5,453 nt of DNA from Promethearchaeota archaeon (GCA_019894875.1 JAGXNR010000169.1:1-5453); one strand, 5' to 3'; counted from the stretch's first letter, positions 1 to 5,453 are shown. The notes: generated from the letters alone by a model not told the origin. Program-made: numbers and translations.

Positions 1-512
1 CCTTTCCTCCTTTCTGTTTCTGTTCGAAATTTATCTGCACGAAGGATAGCTGTATGAACATCAACAAGCGTAGCAAATAAATCAAACACGAACAAAGAGA
101 GCAAAAGCCAAAGCATCACTGGTAAAGGATTTATCAGCACACCAAGGGGAGTCTTTGGTAGATCTGGAGGAGAAAATATCATGATTAGAGACAATGCTTC
201 CGGAATAAAAGCGATTGCTATCCACGGAAAGCGTCGACCCCATTTTCTTGTCCATTTAAAATTTCGATCGGTTAACCACCCTATTAAAGGGTCGTTAAGA
301 CCAGCCCATATTGTGTTTATAGCAACGACAGTCAAGATCCAACCGGCCTCAAGACCCACAACTGTATGATAGAAAAAAAACATGAAAAGACTCATTGTTG
401 CAGTTGGAATTGTCCATAGGATATTGTACGTACCGAAAGATAGAAAAGTTAAAAAAGAATGTCTTGAAGTTGTTTCTACATTTTCAGTCATTGTTTCTAC
501 ATTTTCAGTCAT
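1..512 (-). CDS. GPH-family (MelB-like) sugar:cation symporter, N-terminal part
   Basis: This is the first 170 codons of a membrane transporter that runs off the left edge; the family is usually 450-500 residues. Reading back from the ATG at 512, the protein has a short polar N terminus and then hydrophobic segments at about residues 22-48, 56-78, 96-115 and 130-155. The signature of the glycoside-pentoside-hexuronide:cation symporters is clear: VVGL (51-54), then NDPLIGWLTDR (73-83), then WGRRFPWI (91-98), matching the MelB TM2 and loop 2-3 pattern. Such proteins import small glycosides with H+ or Na+ across the cytoplasmic membrane. Compared with MelB from memory, Asp59, Thr121 and Asp124 appear kept (D74, T148, D151), but Asp55 is replaced by A70. 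An in-frame TAA lies upstream within the A-rich leader, so the start is near 512; a second ATG at 491 is possible because the first seven codons are duplicated. No good Shine-Dalgarno is seen, only GGTG ten bases upstream. It is transcribed divergently from the hydrolase at 752, suggesting a shared substrate. The exact sugar is unknown. Confidence 0.9.
   Translation of the reverse strand, partial: MTENVETMTENVETTSRHSFLTFLSFGTYNILWTIPTATMSLFMFFFYHTVVGLEAGWILTVVAINTIWAGLNDPLIGWLTDRNFKWTRKWGRRFPWIAIAFIPEALSLIMIFSPPDLPKTPLGVLINPLPVMLWLLLSLFVFDLFATLVDVHTAILRADKFRTETERRK
471..512 (-). repeat. Perfect 21-bp tandem duplication at the symporter N terminus
   Basis: Positions 471-491 and 492-512 are identical 21-base units. 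On the minus strand each unit encodes MTENVET, so the symporter begins with this heptapeptide twice and carries two in-frame ATG codons (512 and 491). The copies have no nucleotide difference, which suggests a recent slippage or recombination event. The duplicated part lies in the polar tail before the first membrane segment, so it probably does not disturb the fold. Confidence 0.92.
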
Positions 513-534
513 AAATAAATACACCAAAATTAGA

Positions 535-562
535 TTTTTATTTTTTTTTTTGTTTTTTTTTT
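535..562. repeat. Homopolymer T/A tract between divergent genes
   Basis: The plus strand reads T5, A, T11, G, T10, so the minus-strand leader of the symporter would be nearly pure A with a single C. It lies 23-50 bases upstream of the symporter start. Possible roles are an A-rich translational enhancer, a bent or nucleosome/architectural-protein-excluding stretch, or a T-tract stopping any plus-strand read-through. The sequence alone does not decide; long homopolymers are also prone to assembly error. Confidence 0.7.
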
Positions 563-569
563 AAAAATT

Positions 570-587
570 TTGATTAATACTAATCAA
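570..587. promoter_or_regulatory. 18-bp inverted repeat, candidate operator
   Basis: TTGATTA and TAATCAA form perfect 7-bp arms around the 4-base spacer ATAC. It lies in the divergent intergenic region, 58 bases from the symporter start and about 70 bases before the TTGACA of the hydrolase promoter candidate. The size and position suit a dimeric transcription factor site controlling one or both genes. No regulator gene is in the window, and AT-rich DNA forms such repeats by chance more often than average. Confidence 0.4.
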
Positions 588-630
588 CTTTTCTCATTTT
601 AAAGATTTCCTTTTTATACTGACTATTTAT

Positions 631-647
631 GCCAAAAATGGCCAAAA
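631..647. promoter_or_regulatory. Direct repeat GCCAAAA with 10-bp phasing, candidate activator site
   Basis: GCCAAAA occurs at 631-637 and again at 641-647, one helical turn apart, so both copies face the same side of the DNA. The second copy ends eight bases before the TTGACA at 656. This placement resembles an activator site just upstream of a -35 element. The GC-containing words stand out in very AT-rich surroundings. Function is inferred only from position. Confidence 0.33.
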
Positions 648-655
648 GTCTAAAC

Positions 656-684
656 TTGACAAAATATTCCCATCTGAATAGTAT
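656..684 (+). promoter_or_regulatory. Sigma70-like promoter candidate for the glycoside hydrolase gene
   Basis: TTGACA at 656-661 is a perfect -35 consensus. A 17-base spacer leads to TAGTAT at 679-684, matching four of six -10 positions. Transcription would start near 691, giving a leader of about 60 bases before the ATG at 752. If the host is an archaeon this match is a coincidence and a TATA box should be sought instead, for example in the T/A-rich run around 612-628. Confidence 0.38.
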
Positions 685-696
685 TACGTATGAATA

Positions 697-707
697 ATTC
701 TAAGAAT
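697..707. promoter_or_regulatory. Short palindrome near the predicted start of transcription
   Basis: ATTCT-A-AGAAT is a perfect 5-bp inverted repeat with a one-base centre, just downstream of the start expected from the 656-684 promoter candidate. A repressor bound here could block transcription. A similar TTCT-TAT-AGAA occurs at 4104-4114 in the other divergent region, but both are short and may be chance. Confidence 0.22.
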
Positions 708-741
708 CAATAAACATTCCAATAAATAACAACAAAATTAA

Positions 742-746
742 GGGAG
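742..746 (+). promoter_or_regulatory. Shine-Dalgarno site for the glycoside hydrolase
   Basis: GGGAG lies five bases before the ATG at 752, within the purine run AAGGGAGAAGAA. This supports the chosen start. It is the only strong ribosome binding site in the window. Confidence 0.75.
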
Positions 747-751
747 AAGAA

Positions 752-2908
752 ATGACCGATTACACCTTAGAAAACCAAAATTGGGATTTAAAAGTTCAAA
801 ATAAGGGCGATCAAGGATTTCGCTATATCCTTCATAGCAAAATTAATAATAAAGTTTATGCTGATGAGGAATATCACTATAGAATTTTGACCTCAAGGAA
901 AAAAGGATCTCGTTACGCTTATTTACTTCACTTAGGATCCGAGTATAAAGCCAAAAAGTTGTCTTCAAGAGAAATTCGAATGGAAGGAACTGACAGATTA
1001 ATTATAGAAGGAAAATTTGAAGAAACCAATATCTCAATTACTCACGAATTTAAACTTGAAAAAGGAAGCAAGTGGATAGAAGAAAAAATAGCTTTATCTA
1101 ATCAAAGTAAAAAAAAAATTAGGTTTGGCTTGATTAATCTTGGCTTTAGAAAGTCTTTATTCAAGCAATATTCTGGATGGTGTGACCACTTAGATGAGTT
1201 TACTCTAATGTCGATTCCAACTCGAAGATATTTTGGGTATGGAGAAGATCGAAGAAAGGAGAGTTTTAGTGCTAATGATATATTGTTGGGGGCTTGGGTT
1301 GAGAAAGAAGCAGAAATGCCGGGATTTTGTTCTGAGGGATGGTTGTGGGGCAATAAGCAGGGAGGGTTACTCGTGTGTAAATATAACCCCTCTCAAATGG
1401 AATACTCTCGATTTCAAAGACTTCCAACCACATTACCGGGAAGAGGTGCTGAGGATGTTGATATCGTGTTCGGAGGAGTTTCCTTATATGATGGCAATCC
1501 GGAGATAGCTACAACCTTAGAACCAGAAAATAGCTACTCATTTGGGGTTACAAGATATGCTGTATACCAAGGAGATTATAAAGAGGGATATTATCTTTAT
1601 AGAAGTCATCTTGAGGAGCATGGACACAAATTTAAGCCTGACTACAATCCTCCCGTTCATTGGAATGAGTTGTACAACTTAGGATGGGTATCAGAGAAGA
1701 ATGGATTTTTTGTGAAAGGGATAGAATTCGAAGTTTATACTTCAGAACAATTATATGAAGAAGCCAAAATAGCTCGAGACATTGGGGCTGAATGCTTGTA
1801 TTTAGATCCGGGGTGGAATATCGCTTTAGGTTCTTCCATTTGGAACGAGGAGAGATTTGGTCCTTTAAAGGAGTTCTCAAAAAATATCCATGAAAGATAC
1901 GGATTAAAATTAGCGTTGCATCTTATGATGAATTTTGAAGGAGAAGACGAACCCGACGAATTTTACTTAAGAAGCAAAACGGGAATAAAAGTTGTAGCAG
2001 ATCCCTATATCAACTTATTTAGTTTATGTGCTAATAATCATTGGGTGGAGGAAAAAACTCGTAGAGTATTAGAACTCGCAAAAGAGGGAATAGACTTTTT
2101 CATGTTTGACTTCACTGATCTATCAACATTTATGGTGGATAATATTGGTTGTTTCAGTAAGGATCACGGGCACGAGGTTCCAATGCTAAGAAAAACTCAT
2201 GCTGAAAACATTTTCAAAGTCATCCAAAATGTAAAGAAAAGGCATCCTCAGATCCTCATAGAAGCACACGATAGAGGAGTTAGACCTCGCCATCCCTTAT
2301 ATTACCAACACAGCCTTCCACACAGTTTTGACGAAAATTGGGGCTTTGAATGCATGTGGAATCCGATGCAAGATTTATTATCTGGAAGAGCAACGCAACT
2401 TTTTGAATACAATTTGGCTTACTCTATACCATTATACTTACATATAAATGAAAATAGTGACAACGAGAATATGTTACAATTCTGGTGGTACGCTTCTCTT
2501 GCGAGGCACTTAGGAATAGGGGGATTGAGTGATAAAAGTAGTAAAAAATATAAAATATTAAAAGAAGCAATGAACCTTTATAAAAAAAATAAGTCTTATT
2601 TCACTCGGGGGATATTTTATGGATTAAATAATAACATACACCTTCATGTGGACAAAGAAGATAAGTTAGGAGTTGTTACAGCTTATAATTTGAATAGTAG
2701 GGCTCAAATAATGGATATCCAAATTGAACTGATTAAGTATGGTCTGGATGTTAATACTATCGAAATTTATAATGGAAAAAATCAGAAAATTTCTACTATT
2801 AAACTTTCTAATAAAGAAAATGAGATCTGTCAATTTAAAGTAGAAGTTCCTCCCTTATCACCAATAATCGCAGTTCTTAAAAAATCAGATATTTCTATCC
2901 GTTCTTAG
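752..2908 (+). CDS. Clan GH-D-like (GH36/alpha-galactosidase-like) intracellular glycoside hydrolase
   Basis: This 718-residue protein has a size and layout like GH36 enzymes. Residues 1-270 are beta-rich (N-terminal sandwich), about 295-620 form a (beta/alpha)8 barrel, and about 621-718 form a C-terminal beta domain. Visible barrel strands include NELYNLGW (305-312), LYLDPGW (349-355, like the LDDGW of GH36), LKLALHLMMN (385-394), FFMFDFTD (449-456), ILIEAHDRG (501-509) and SFDENWGFECMW (525-536). By position D453, at the end of strand 4, would be the nucleophile (KWDxN in GH36) and D527 or E528 the acid/base; this is inference. The usual SGGGxR-type motif is absent and EAHDRG takes its place, so the family may be an unassigned relative, and alpha-galactosidase activity is not assured. 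There is no signal peptide or membrane segment, so it should act in the cytoplasm on a sugar imported by the divergent symporter. The start has a good ribosome binding site. Its stop overlaps that of the next, convergent gene by four bases. A run of ten A at 1109-1118 is read in frame. Confidence 0.8.
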   Translation: MTDYTLENQNWDLKVQNKGDQGFRYILHSKINNKVYADEEYHYRILTSRKKGSRYAYLLHLGSEYKAKKLSSREIRMEGTDRLIIEGKFEETNISITHEFKLEKGSKWIEEKIALSNQSKKKIRFGLINLGFRKSLFKQYSGWCDHLDEFTLMSIPTRRYFGYGEDRRKESFSANDILLGAWVEKEAEMPGFCSEGWLWGNKQGGLLVCKYNPSQMEYSRFQRLPTTLPGRGAEDVDIVFGGVSLYDGNPEIATTLEPENSYSFGVTRYAVYQGDYKEGYYLYRSHLEEHGHKFKPDYNPPVHWNELYNLGWVSEKNGFFVKGIEFEVYTSEQLYEEAKIARDIGAECLYLDPGWNIALGSSIWNEERFGPLKEFSKNIHERYGLKLALHLMMNFEGEDEPDEFYLRSKTGIKVVADPYINLFSLCANNHWVEEKTRRVLELAKEGIDFFMFDFTDLSTFMVDNIGCFSKDHGHEVPMLRKTHAENIFKVIQNVKKRHPQILIEAHDRGVRPRHPLYYQHSLPHSFDENWGFECMWNPMQDLLSGRATQLFEYNLAYSIPLYLHINENSDNENMLQFWWYASLARHLGIGGLSDKSSKKYKILKEAMNLYKKNKSYFTRGIFYGLNNNIHLHVDKEDKLGVVTAYNLNSRAQIMDIQIELIKYGLDVNTIEIYNGKNQKISTIKLSNKENEICQFKVEVPPLSPIIAVLKKSDISIRS

Positions 2909-4080
2909 TTTAGATTTAAAGGATATTTTCGATATTTTTCAATTGCATCCCTTAGTAGCTTGATATTTTCCCATGGAGTGCTTAAAAAATTATGACCCGG
3001 GCCGACAAAATAGCCCCCATTATAACCTGCTGCCCTTACGCACCTTTTTACCTCCTGTACAATATCATCCGGTGTTCCAAAGTTAAGAATCCTACTTGTA
3101 TCTATACCTCCCATAAAACTTAATTTATCACCAAGGGTTTTCTTTAAATGAGCTATATCAACGCCTGCAGTAGGTTCAAGTGCTTGAATACAATTAAGTC
3201 CTGCTTCTGCCATATGAGGTAAATTTTTATCAATATATCCACAAGAATGCTGAACGATAAACATTCCTCGTTGCTTACAAGCGTTATACAGTTTTTTATA
3301 ATAGGGAAGTATGAACTTTTTAAACTGCTCAATCGATAAAATTGAGCGCCTTTTATAACCCAAATCGTCTGAATAGAAAATAATATCTACACCAGCTTCG
3401 TGAACGCGTTTAATAACTTCTATGTTTAATTTAGTATACTCACTAAGAACCTCATGGATAAATTGGGGGTTTTTTCGCATATAATAGGCTACGCGGCTCA
3501 TTGTCATCCCTTCAAACAAAGATTCATGAATAGCAACAGGTAAGAACGCCATCGGATATAAATACTTTTTTAAAGAATCTACATATCCCTCCCAAATTTG
3601 GGGCGTATAATTAAGCTTATCATTAACTAGCTCCGAAGGTTTTCCATATTTATCCCAATAATGATGTACTATTTCCGGAGTTCGAAAATGTCCATCTACA
3701 TACCAAAGATAAGATAAGCCCGTATCAACCTGTTTAACCAGTTTCCAGATGCATCCGTTCATCGCACTGATCATGCAATCTGGATATTCTGGAGGTGCAC
3801 GCTTTGTGGGCTCTTTGTATTTTTTGGGACCCCACGGATCCATTGAATGGCAATCAACATTCCAGAATCGTAGTTCAGTAATATCACCTGCCCAACAATA
3901 TTTTACCTTAGAGAAATCATTTTCTATGTACGTTTTATATTTTTTGTATTCAACAGTTTTTAGAAATCGTTGATAAGAACTAGCAGTAAATTCATAACCG
4001 AGATAATGAACTGGGAGCTTGTCTATATTATCATCGAGTTCTAATGTCCTAATCACTCTTTCTCTTTTTGATAATGTCAT
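2905..4080 (-). CDS. Uroporphyrinogen decarboxylase-like (UroD/MtaA superfamily) protein
   Basis: This 391-residue protein has the single TIM-barrel layout of the UroD superfamily, which includes heme-pathway HemE and the zinc methyltransferases MtaA, MtbA and CmuA that act on corrinoid proteins. It opens with the typical KRERVIRTLELDD (5-17). Later come FYSDDLGYKRR (235-245), then FIVQHSCGYI (274-283), LEPTAGVDIAHLK (301-313), LSFMGGID (320-327) and GPGHNF (360-365). The HSC motif (H278, C280) matches the His-x-Cys zinc-binding pair of the methyltransferases and is not expected in HemE. The third ligand, Cys in MtaA, seems replaced by H363. The N-terminal Arg-rich substrate motif of HemE is not seen, so tetrapyrrole decarboxylation is unlikely. 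No corrinoid protein is nearby, so the methyl donor and acceptor are unknown. A role in demethylating an imported methylated sugar is inference from context. The start at 4080 fits the family N terminus; no Shine-Dalgarno is seen. It is divergent from the gene at 4189. Confidence 0.85.
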   Translation of the reverse strand: MTLSKRERVIRTLELDDNIDKLPVHYLGYEFTASSYQRFLKTVEYKKYKTYIENDFSKVKYCWAGDITELRFWNVDCHSMDPWGPKKYKEPTKRAPPEYPDCMISAMNGCIWKLVKQVDTGLSYLWYVDGHFRTPEIVHHYWDKYGKPSELVNDKLNYTPQIWEGYVDSLKKYLYPMAFLPVAIHESLFEGMTMSRVAYYMRKNPQFIHEVLSEYTKLNIEVIKRVHEAGVDIIFYSDDLGYKRRSILSIEQFKKFILPYYKKLYNACKQRGMFIVQHSCGYIDKNLPHMAEAGLNCIQALEPTAGVDIAHLKKTLGDKLSFMGGIDTSRILNFGTPDDIVQEVKRCVRAAGYNGGYFVGPGHNFLSTPWENIKLLRDAIEKYRKYPLNLN

Positions 4081-4188
4081 AATTAGCGTGTAAATTTATA
4101 TTGTTCTTATAGAATGAAATTAAACTTTAAAAATTAAGCCACTTTTAACCATTTATATAAAATTGTAGAACATTGATGACTTTATAGT
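4081..4188. promoter_or_regulatory. Divergent promoter region between UroD-like and TIM-barrel genes
   Basis: These 108 bases must hold the start signals of both flanking genes. TTTATATAA at 4152-4160 is TATA-like and centred about 33 bases before the ATG at 4189, so an archaeal-type start would give a leader of only a few bases. No Shine-Dalgarno precedes either ATG, which fits leaderless or near-leaderless mRNAs. On the minus strand A/T-rich candidates occur near 4121-4131 and 4095-4102. TAAATTTA (4091-4098) and TTCT-TAT-AGAA (4104-4114) are small palindromes that could be operators. At this base composition TATA-like words are common, so none is firm. Confidence 0.4.
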
Positions 4189-5094
4189 ATGAGATTCGGA
4201 ATTTCCCCTATGACTTATGAACTATTAATTGATGGAATCCTTGCCAAAAAAGGTTTAGAAGGAATATCAGAATTCCAATTTTCTGACTTGGTTAAAAGAG
4301 CTGCTATGTCTGGTTATCAACATTTTGAGATAGCGTTGGATTTGTTTCAAGTTTTTCCAATTACTTTAGGGAATAATCAGATTAAAAGATTAAAAGAAAT
4401 CAAAGATGAATATAATATCACCTATTCAGCTCACCTTCCTTTTTTGAGCATAGAACTTGGAGGTCCAAATGAATTCATACGCGAAGGAAGTGTAAATGCT
4501 TTAATACATGCCTACACTTCTATTAAAGAATTAATAGACGATGTTGACGTCTTTGTTTTACATCCTACTGGTGAAACTGTTGCAGATGTTATAGATTTTA
4601 TCGAGATTCCTCAAATTAAAGAAATAACCTCGGAGTTATTCTCTGTAAATGCGATACAAAGCATTGAGCGATTCATAGAAGAAACTGATATTGAGAGAGA
4701 TAAAATCGCAATAGAAAATATTAGTTTCCCTTTTGAGGCAACAATTGAAATTATTAAAAAATTGAAAACAAAACTTTGTTTAGATACCGCACATCTTCTC
4801 GGTGGGTTTTCAGGAAATCATAATCTCCTAGAAATCACGGAAAAATATTTAGATATAGCAGCCGAGATTCATCTACAAGACTACACTGACGAGAATCCAT
4901 CCTCTGATCATAGCGCTTTAGGAACTGGAAAGAATTTTCCCCCCGATTTTTTAAACACGATCCATCGAAAAAATTTTGAGGGTCCTGTTGTCTTTGAATT
5001 AACTCAGGGTGAAACGATACAATCTATCAATTATATAAGGAAAAACTCTCCTCAGATAAAAATACCAAAAATTAAGGATCAACCCTTTTATTAG
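4189..5094 (+). CDS. Xylose isomerase-like TIM-barrel protein (AP endonuclease 2 superfamily)
   Basis: This is a complete 301-residue protein of the sugar phosphate isomerase/epimerase type. Strand-end residues that usually bind metal and substrate are visible in order: HFEIAL (45-50, E47), YSAHLP (79-84, H82), VLHPTG (123-128, H125), AIENISFPFE (174-183, E176), LCLDTAHLLGG (196-206, D199 and H202), IHLQD (227-231, H228), SDHSALGTG (239-247, H241) and VFELTQ (268-273, E270). The set is intact, so it is probably an active metal enzyme in the cytoplasm. The MRFGISPMTY start is typical of the family, although no Shine-Dalgarno precedes it. Members act on many sugars, inositols or phosphate esters, so the substrate cannot be read off. 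The YSAHLP, IEN...PFE and CLDTAHLL motifs also recall the cobamide phosphodiesterase CbiR, which would fit a corrinoid link to the divergent UroD-like gene; this is a weak alternative. Its stop lies five bases from the convergent valyl-tRNA synthetase stop. Confidence 0.83.
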   Translation: MRFGISPMTYELLIDGILAKKGLEGISEFQFSDLVKRAAMSGYQHFEIALDLFQVFPITLGNNQIKRLKEIKDEYNITYSAHLPFLSIELGGPNEFIREGSVNALIHAYTSIKELIDDVDVFVLHPTGETVADVIDFIEIPQIKEITSELFSVNAIQSIERFIEETDIERDKIAIENISFPFEATIEIIKKLKTKLCLDTAHLLGGFSGNHNLLEITEKYLDIAAEIHLQDYTDENPSSDHSALGTGKNFPPDFLNTIHRKNFEGPVVFELTQGETIQSINYIRKNSPQIKIPKIKDQPFY

Positions 5095-5099
5095 AGAAT

Positions 5100-5453
5100 T
5101 TAAAGAATCTTTAGTTGATCTTCCAGTTGTTTAATTTTAATATTTAACTCCTCAAGGGTTTGCCTTTCTTTATCAACGAGTTCTTTTGAAGCCCTCTCAG
5201 AAAATTGACTCTTGAGTTTCTTTTCGATTTTATTAGCTTCTTTTTTGGCTTTCTCTAATGCAGTATTAATTCTTGCCTTCTGTTTTTCAGTATCAATCAT
5301 ACCAGACAAAGGAACGAATGCGGGTATTCCTTTAAGCACGATTAGGGCTGATTGCGGCAGGGGAACGATCTTTTTATTAATAATAAATTTATCTTCGTCT
5401 ATAAATGCCATTTTGATTAACTCGTTCTTACACAATTCAAACAACTCTTGATT
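5100..5453 (-). CDS. valS: Valyl-tRNA synthetase, C-terminal end
   Basis: This is the last 117 codons of a gene that enters from the right edge; the frame is open to 5453, so no start is visible. The core VLKGIPAFVPLSGMID matches the conserved segment before the C-terminal arm of valyl-tRNA synthetase (compare V-x-VFVPLAGLIDVE in bacterial enzymes). It is followed by about 65 charged residues with heptad spacing, EKQKARINTALEKAKKEAN onward to LEDQLKIL, which is the coiled-coil arm that contacts the tRNA in the cytoplasm. The KELVDKERQTLEEL part matches the VVEKERxKLxEL pattern of the second helix. Catalytic HIGH and KMSKS motifs lie outside the window. This arm is typical of bacterial enzymes and is often short or absent in archaeal ones. 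As a housekeeping gene it marks the right border of the accessory cluster. Confidence 0.9.
   Translation of the reverse strand, partial: NQELFELCKNELIKMAFIDEDKFIINKKIVPLPQSALIVLKGIPAFVPLSGMIDTEKQKARINTALEKAKKEANKIEKKLKSQFSERASKELVDKERQTLEELNIKIKQLEDQLKIL

Noticed and set aside
181..564. Two small plus-strand ORFs (181-369 and 382-564)
   Set aside because: They lie antisense to the clear MelB-like symporter frame, have no family resemblance, and the second ends in a poly-Phe run made by the T tract.
1109..1118. Run of ten A in the hydrolase gene as a frameshift or pseudogene sign
   Set aside because: The frame continues normally through both sides with family-like sequence, so no break is present; programmed slippage cannot be shown.
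1102..1880. Short ORFs in other frames inside the hydrolase gene (minus 1102-1353, plus 1233-1508, minus 1632-1880)
   Set aside because: They overlap a well-supported 718-codon gene, lack ribosome binding sites and show no recognisable domain.
2921..2940. Repeated GATATTTTC-like T-rich words after the hydrolase stop as a terminator
   Set aside because: There is no GC-rich hairpin, and the stretch codes for the end of the UroD-like protein; a T-tract archaeal terminator is possible but not supported enough to list.
3749..3973. Plus-strand ORF of 74 codons opposite the UroD-like gene
   Set aside because: It is a shadow of the opposite-strand coding frame, with no motif.
2905..4080. True heme-pathway HemE
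   Set aside because: The HSC zinc motif and absence of the N-terminal arginine motif of HemE point to the methyltransferase-like branch, and no other heme genes are near.
5212..5451. Plus-strand hydrophobic ORF resembling a small membrane protein
   Set aside because: It is the antisense of the Lys/Glu-rich coiled coil of valyl-tRNA synthetase, which automatically reads as Phe/Leu-rich.
1..5453. CRISPR array, tRNA or rRNA gene, insertion sequence or attachment site
   Set aside because: I saw no spaced repeats, cloverleaf-like segment, transposase or terminal inverted repeats; nearly all of the window is covered by the five genes.

Overview
This is a compact, AT-rich window holding five protein genes, two of them cut by the window edges. 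It looks like a small glycoside-use neighbourhood next to a housekeeping gene. The host cannot be fixed from the sequence. The short intergenic spaces, the weak or absent Shine-Dalgarno sites before three of the four visible starts, and the TATA-like boxes would fit an archaeon, perhaps a lineage rich in bacterial-type metabolism. However, one gene has a good Shine-Dalgarno site and a sigma70-like -35/-10 pair, and the valyl-tRNA synthetase tail has the coiled-coil arm typical of bacterial enzymes. I leave bacterium versus archaeon open.

Layout, left to right. (1) On the minus strand, 512 to 1, is the N-terminal third of a GPH/MelB-type sugar:cation symporter (170 codons visible). (2) A 239-base divergent intergenic region (513-751) holds a near-uninterrupted T tract, an 18-bp inverted repeat, a 10-bp-phased direct repeat, a possible promoter and a ribosome binding site. 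(3) On the plus strand, 752-2908, is a 718-residue intracellular glycoside hydrolase-like protein resembling clan GH-D (GH36, alpha-galactosidase-like) but with atypical catalytic motifs. (4) On the minus strand, 4080-2905, is a uroporphyrinogen decarboxylase-like (UroD/MtaA superfamily) protein whose stop codon overlaps that of the hydrolase. (5) After a 108-base divergent intergenic region, 4189-5094 on the plus strand encodes a xylose isomerase-like/AP-endonuclease-2 TIM barrel. (6) On the minus strand, from the right edge to 5100, is the C-terminal end of valyl-tRNA synthetase.

Working model (inference): the symporter imports a small glycoside, and the divergently transcribed hydrolase, which has no signal peptide, cleaves it in the cytoplasm. 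The UroD-like protein and the isomerase-like TIM barrel form a second divergent pair that could process the released sugar or aglycone. One possibility is that the UroD-like protein is a corrinoid-linked demethylase acting on an O-methyl group, with the TIM barrel being a sugar isomerase/epimerase or a relative of the cobamide phosphodiesterase CbiR. Genes alternate in strand across the window (-, +, -, +, -), giving two divergent promoter regions and two very tight convergent junctions.
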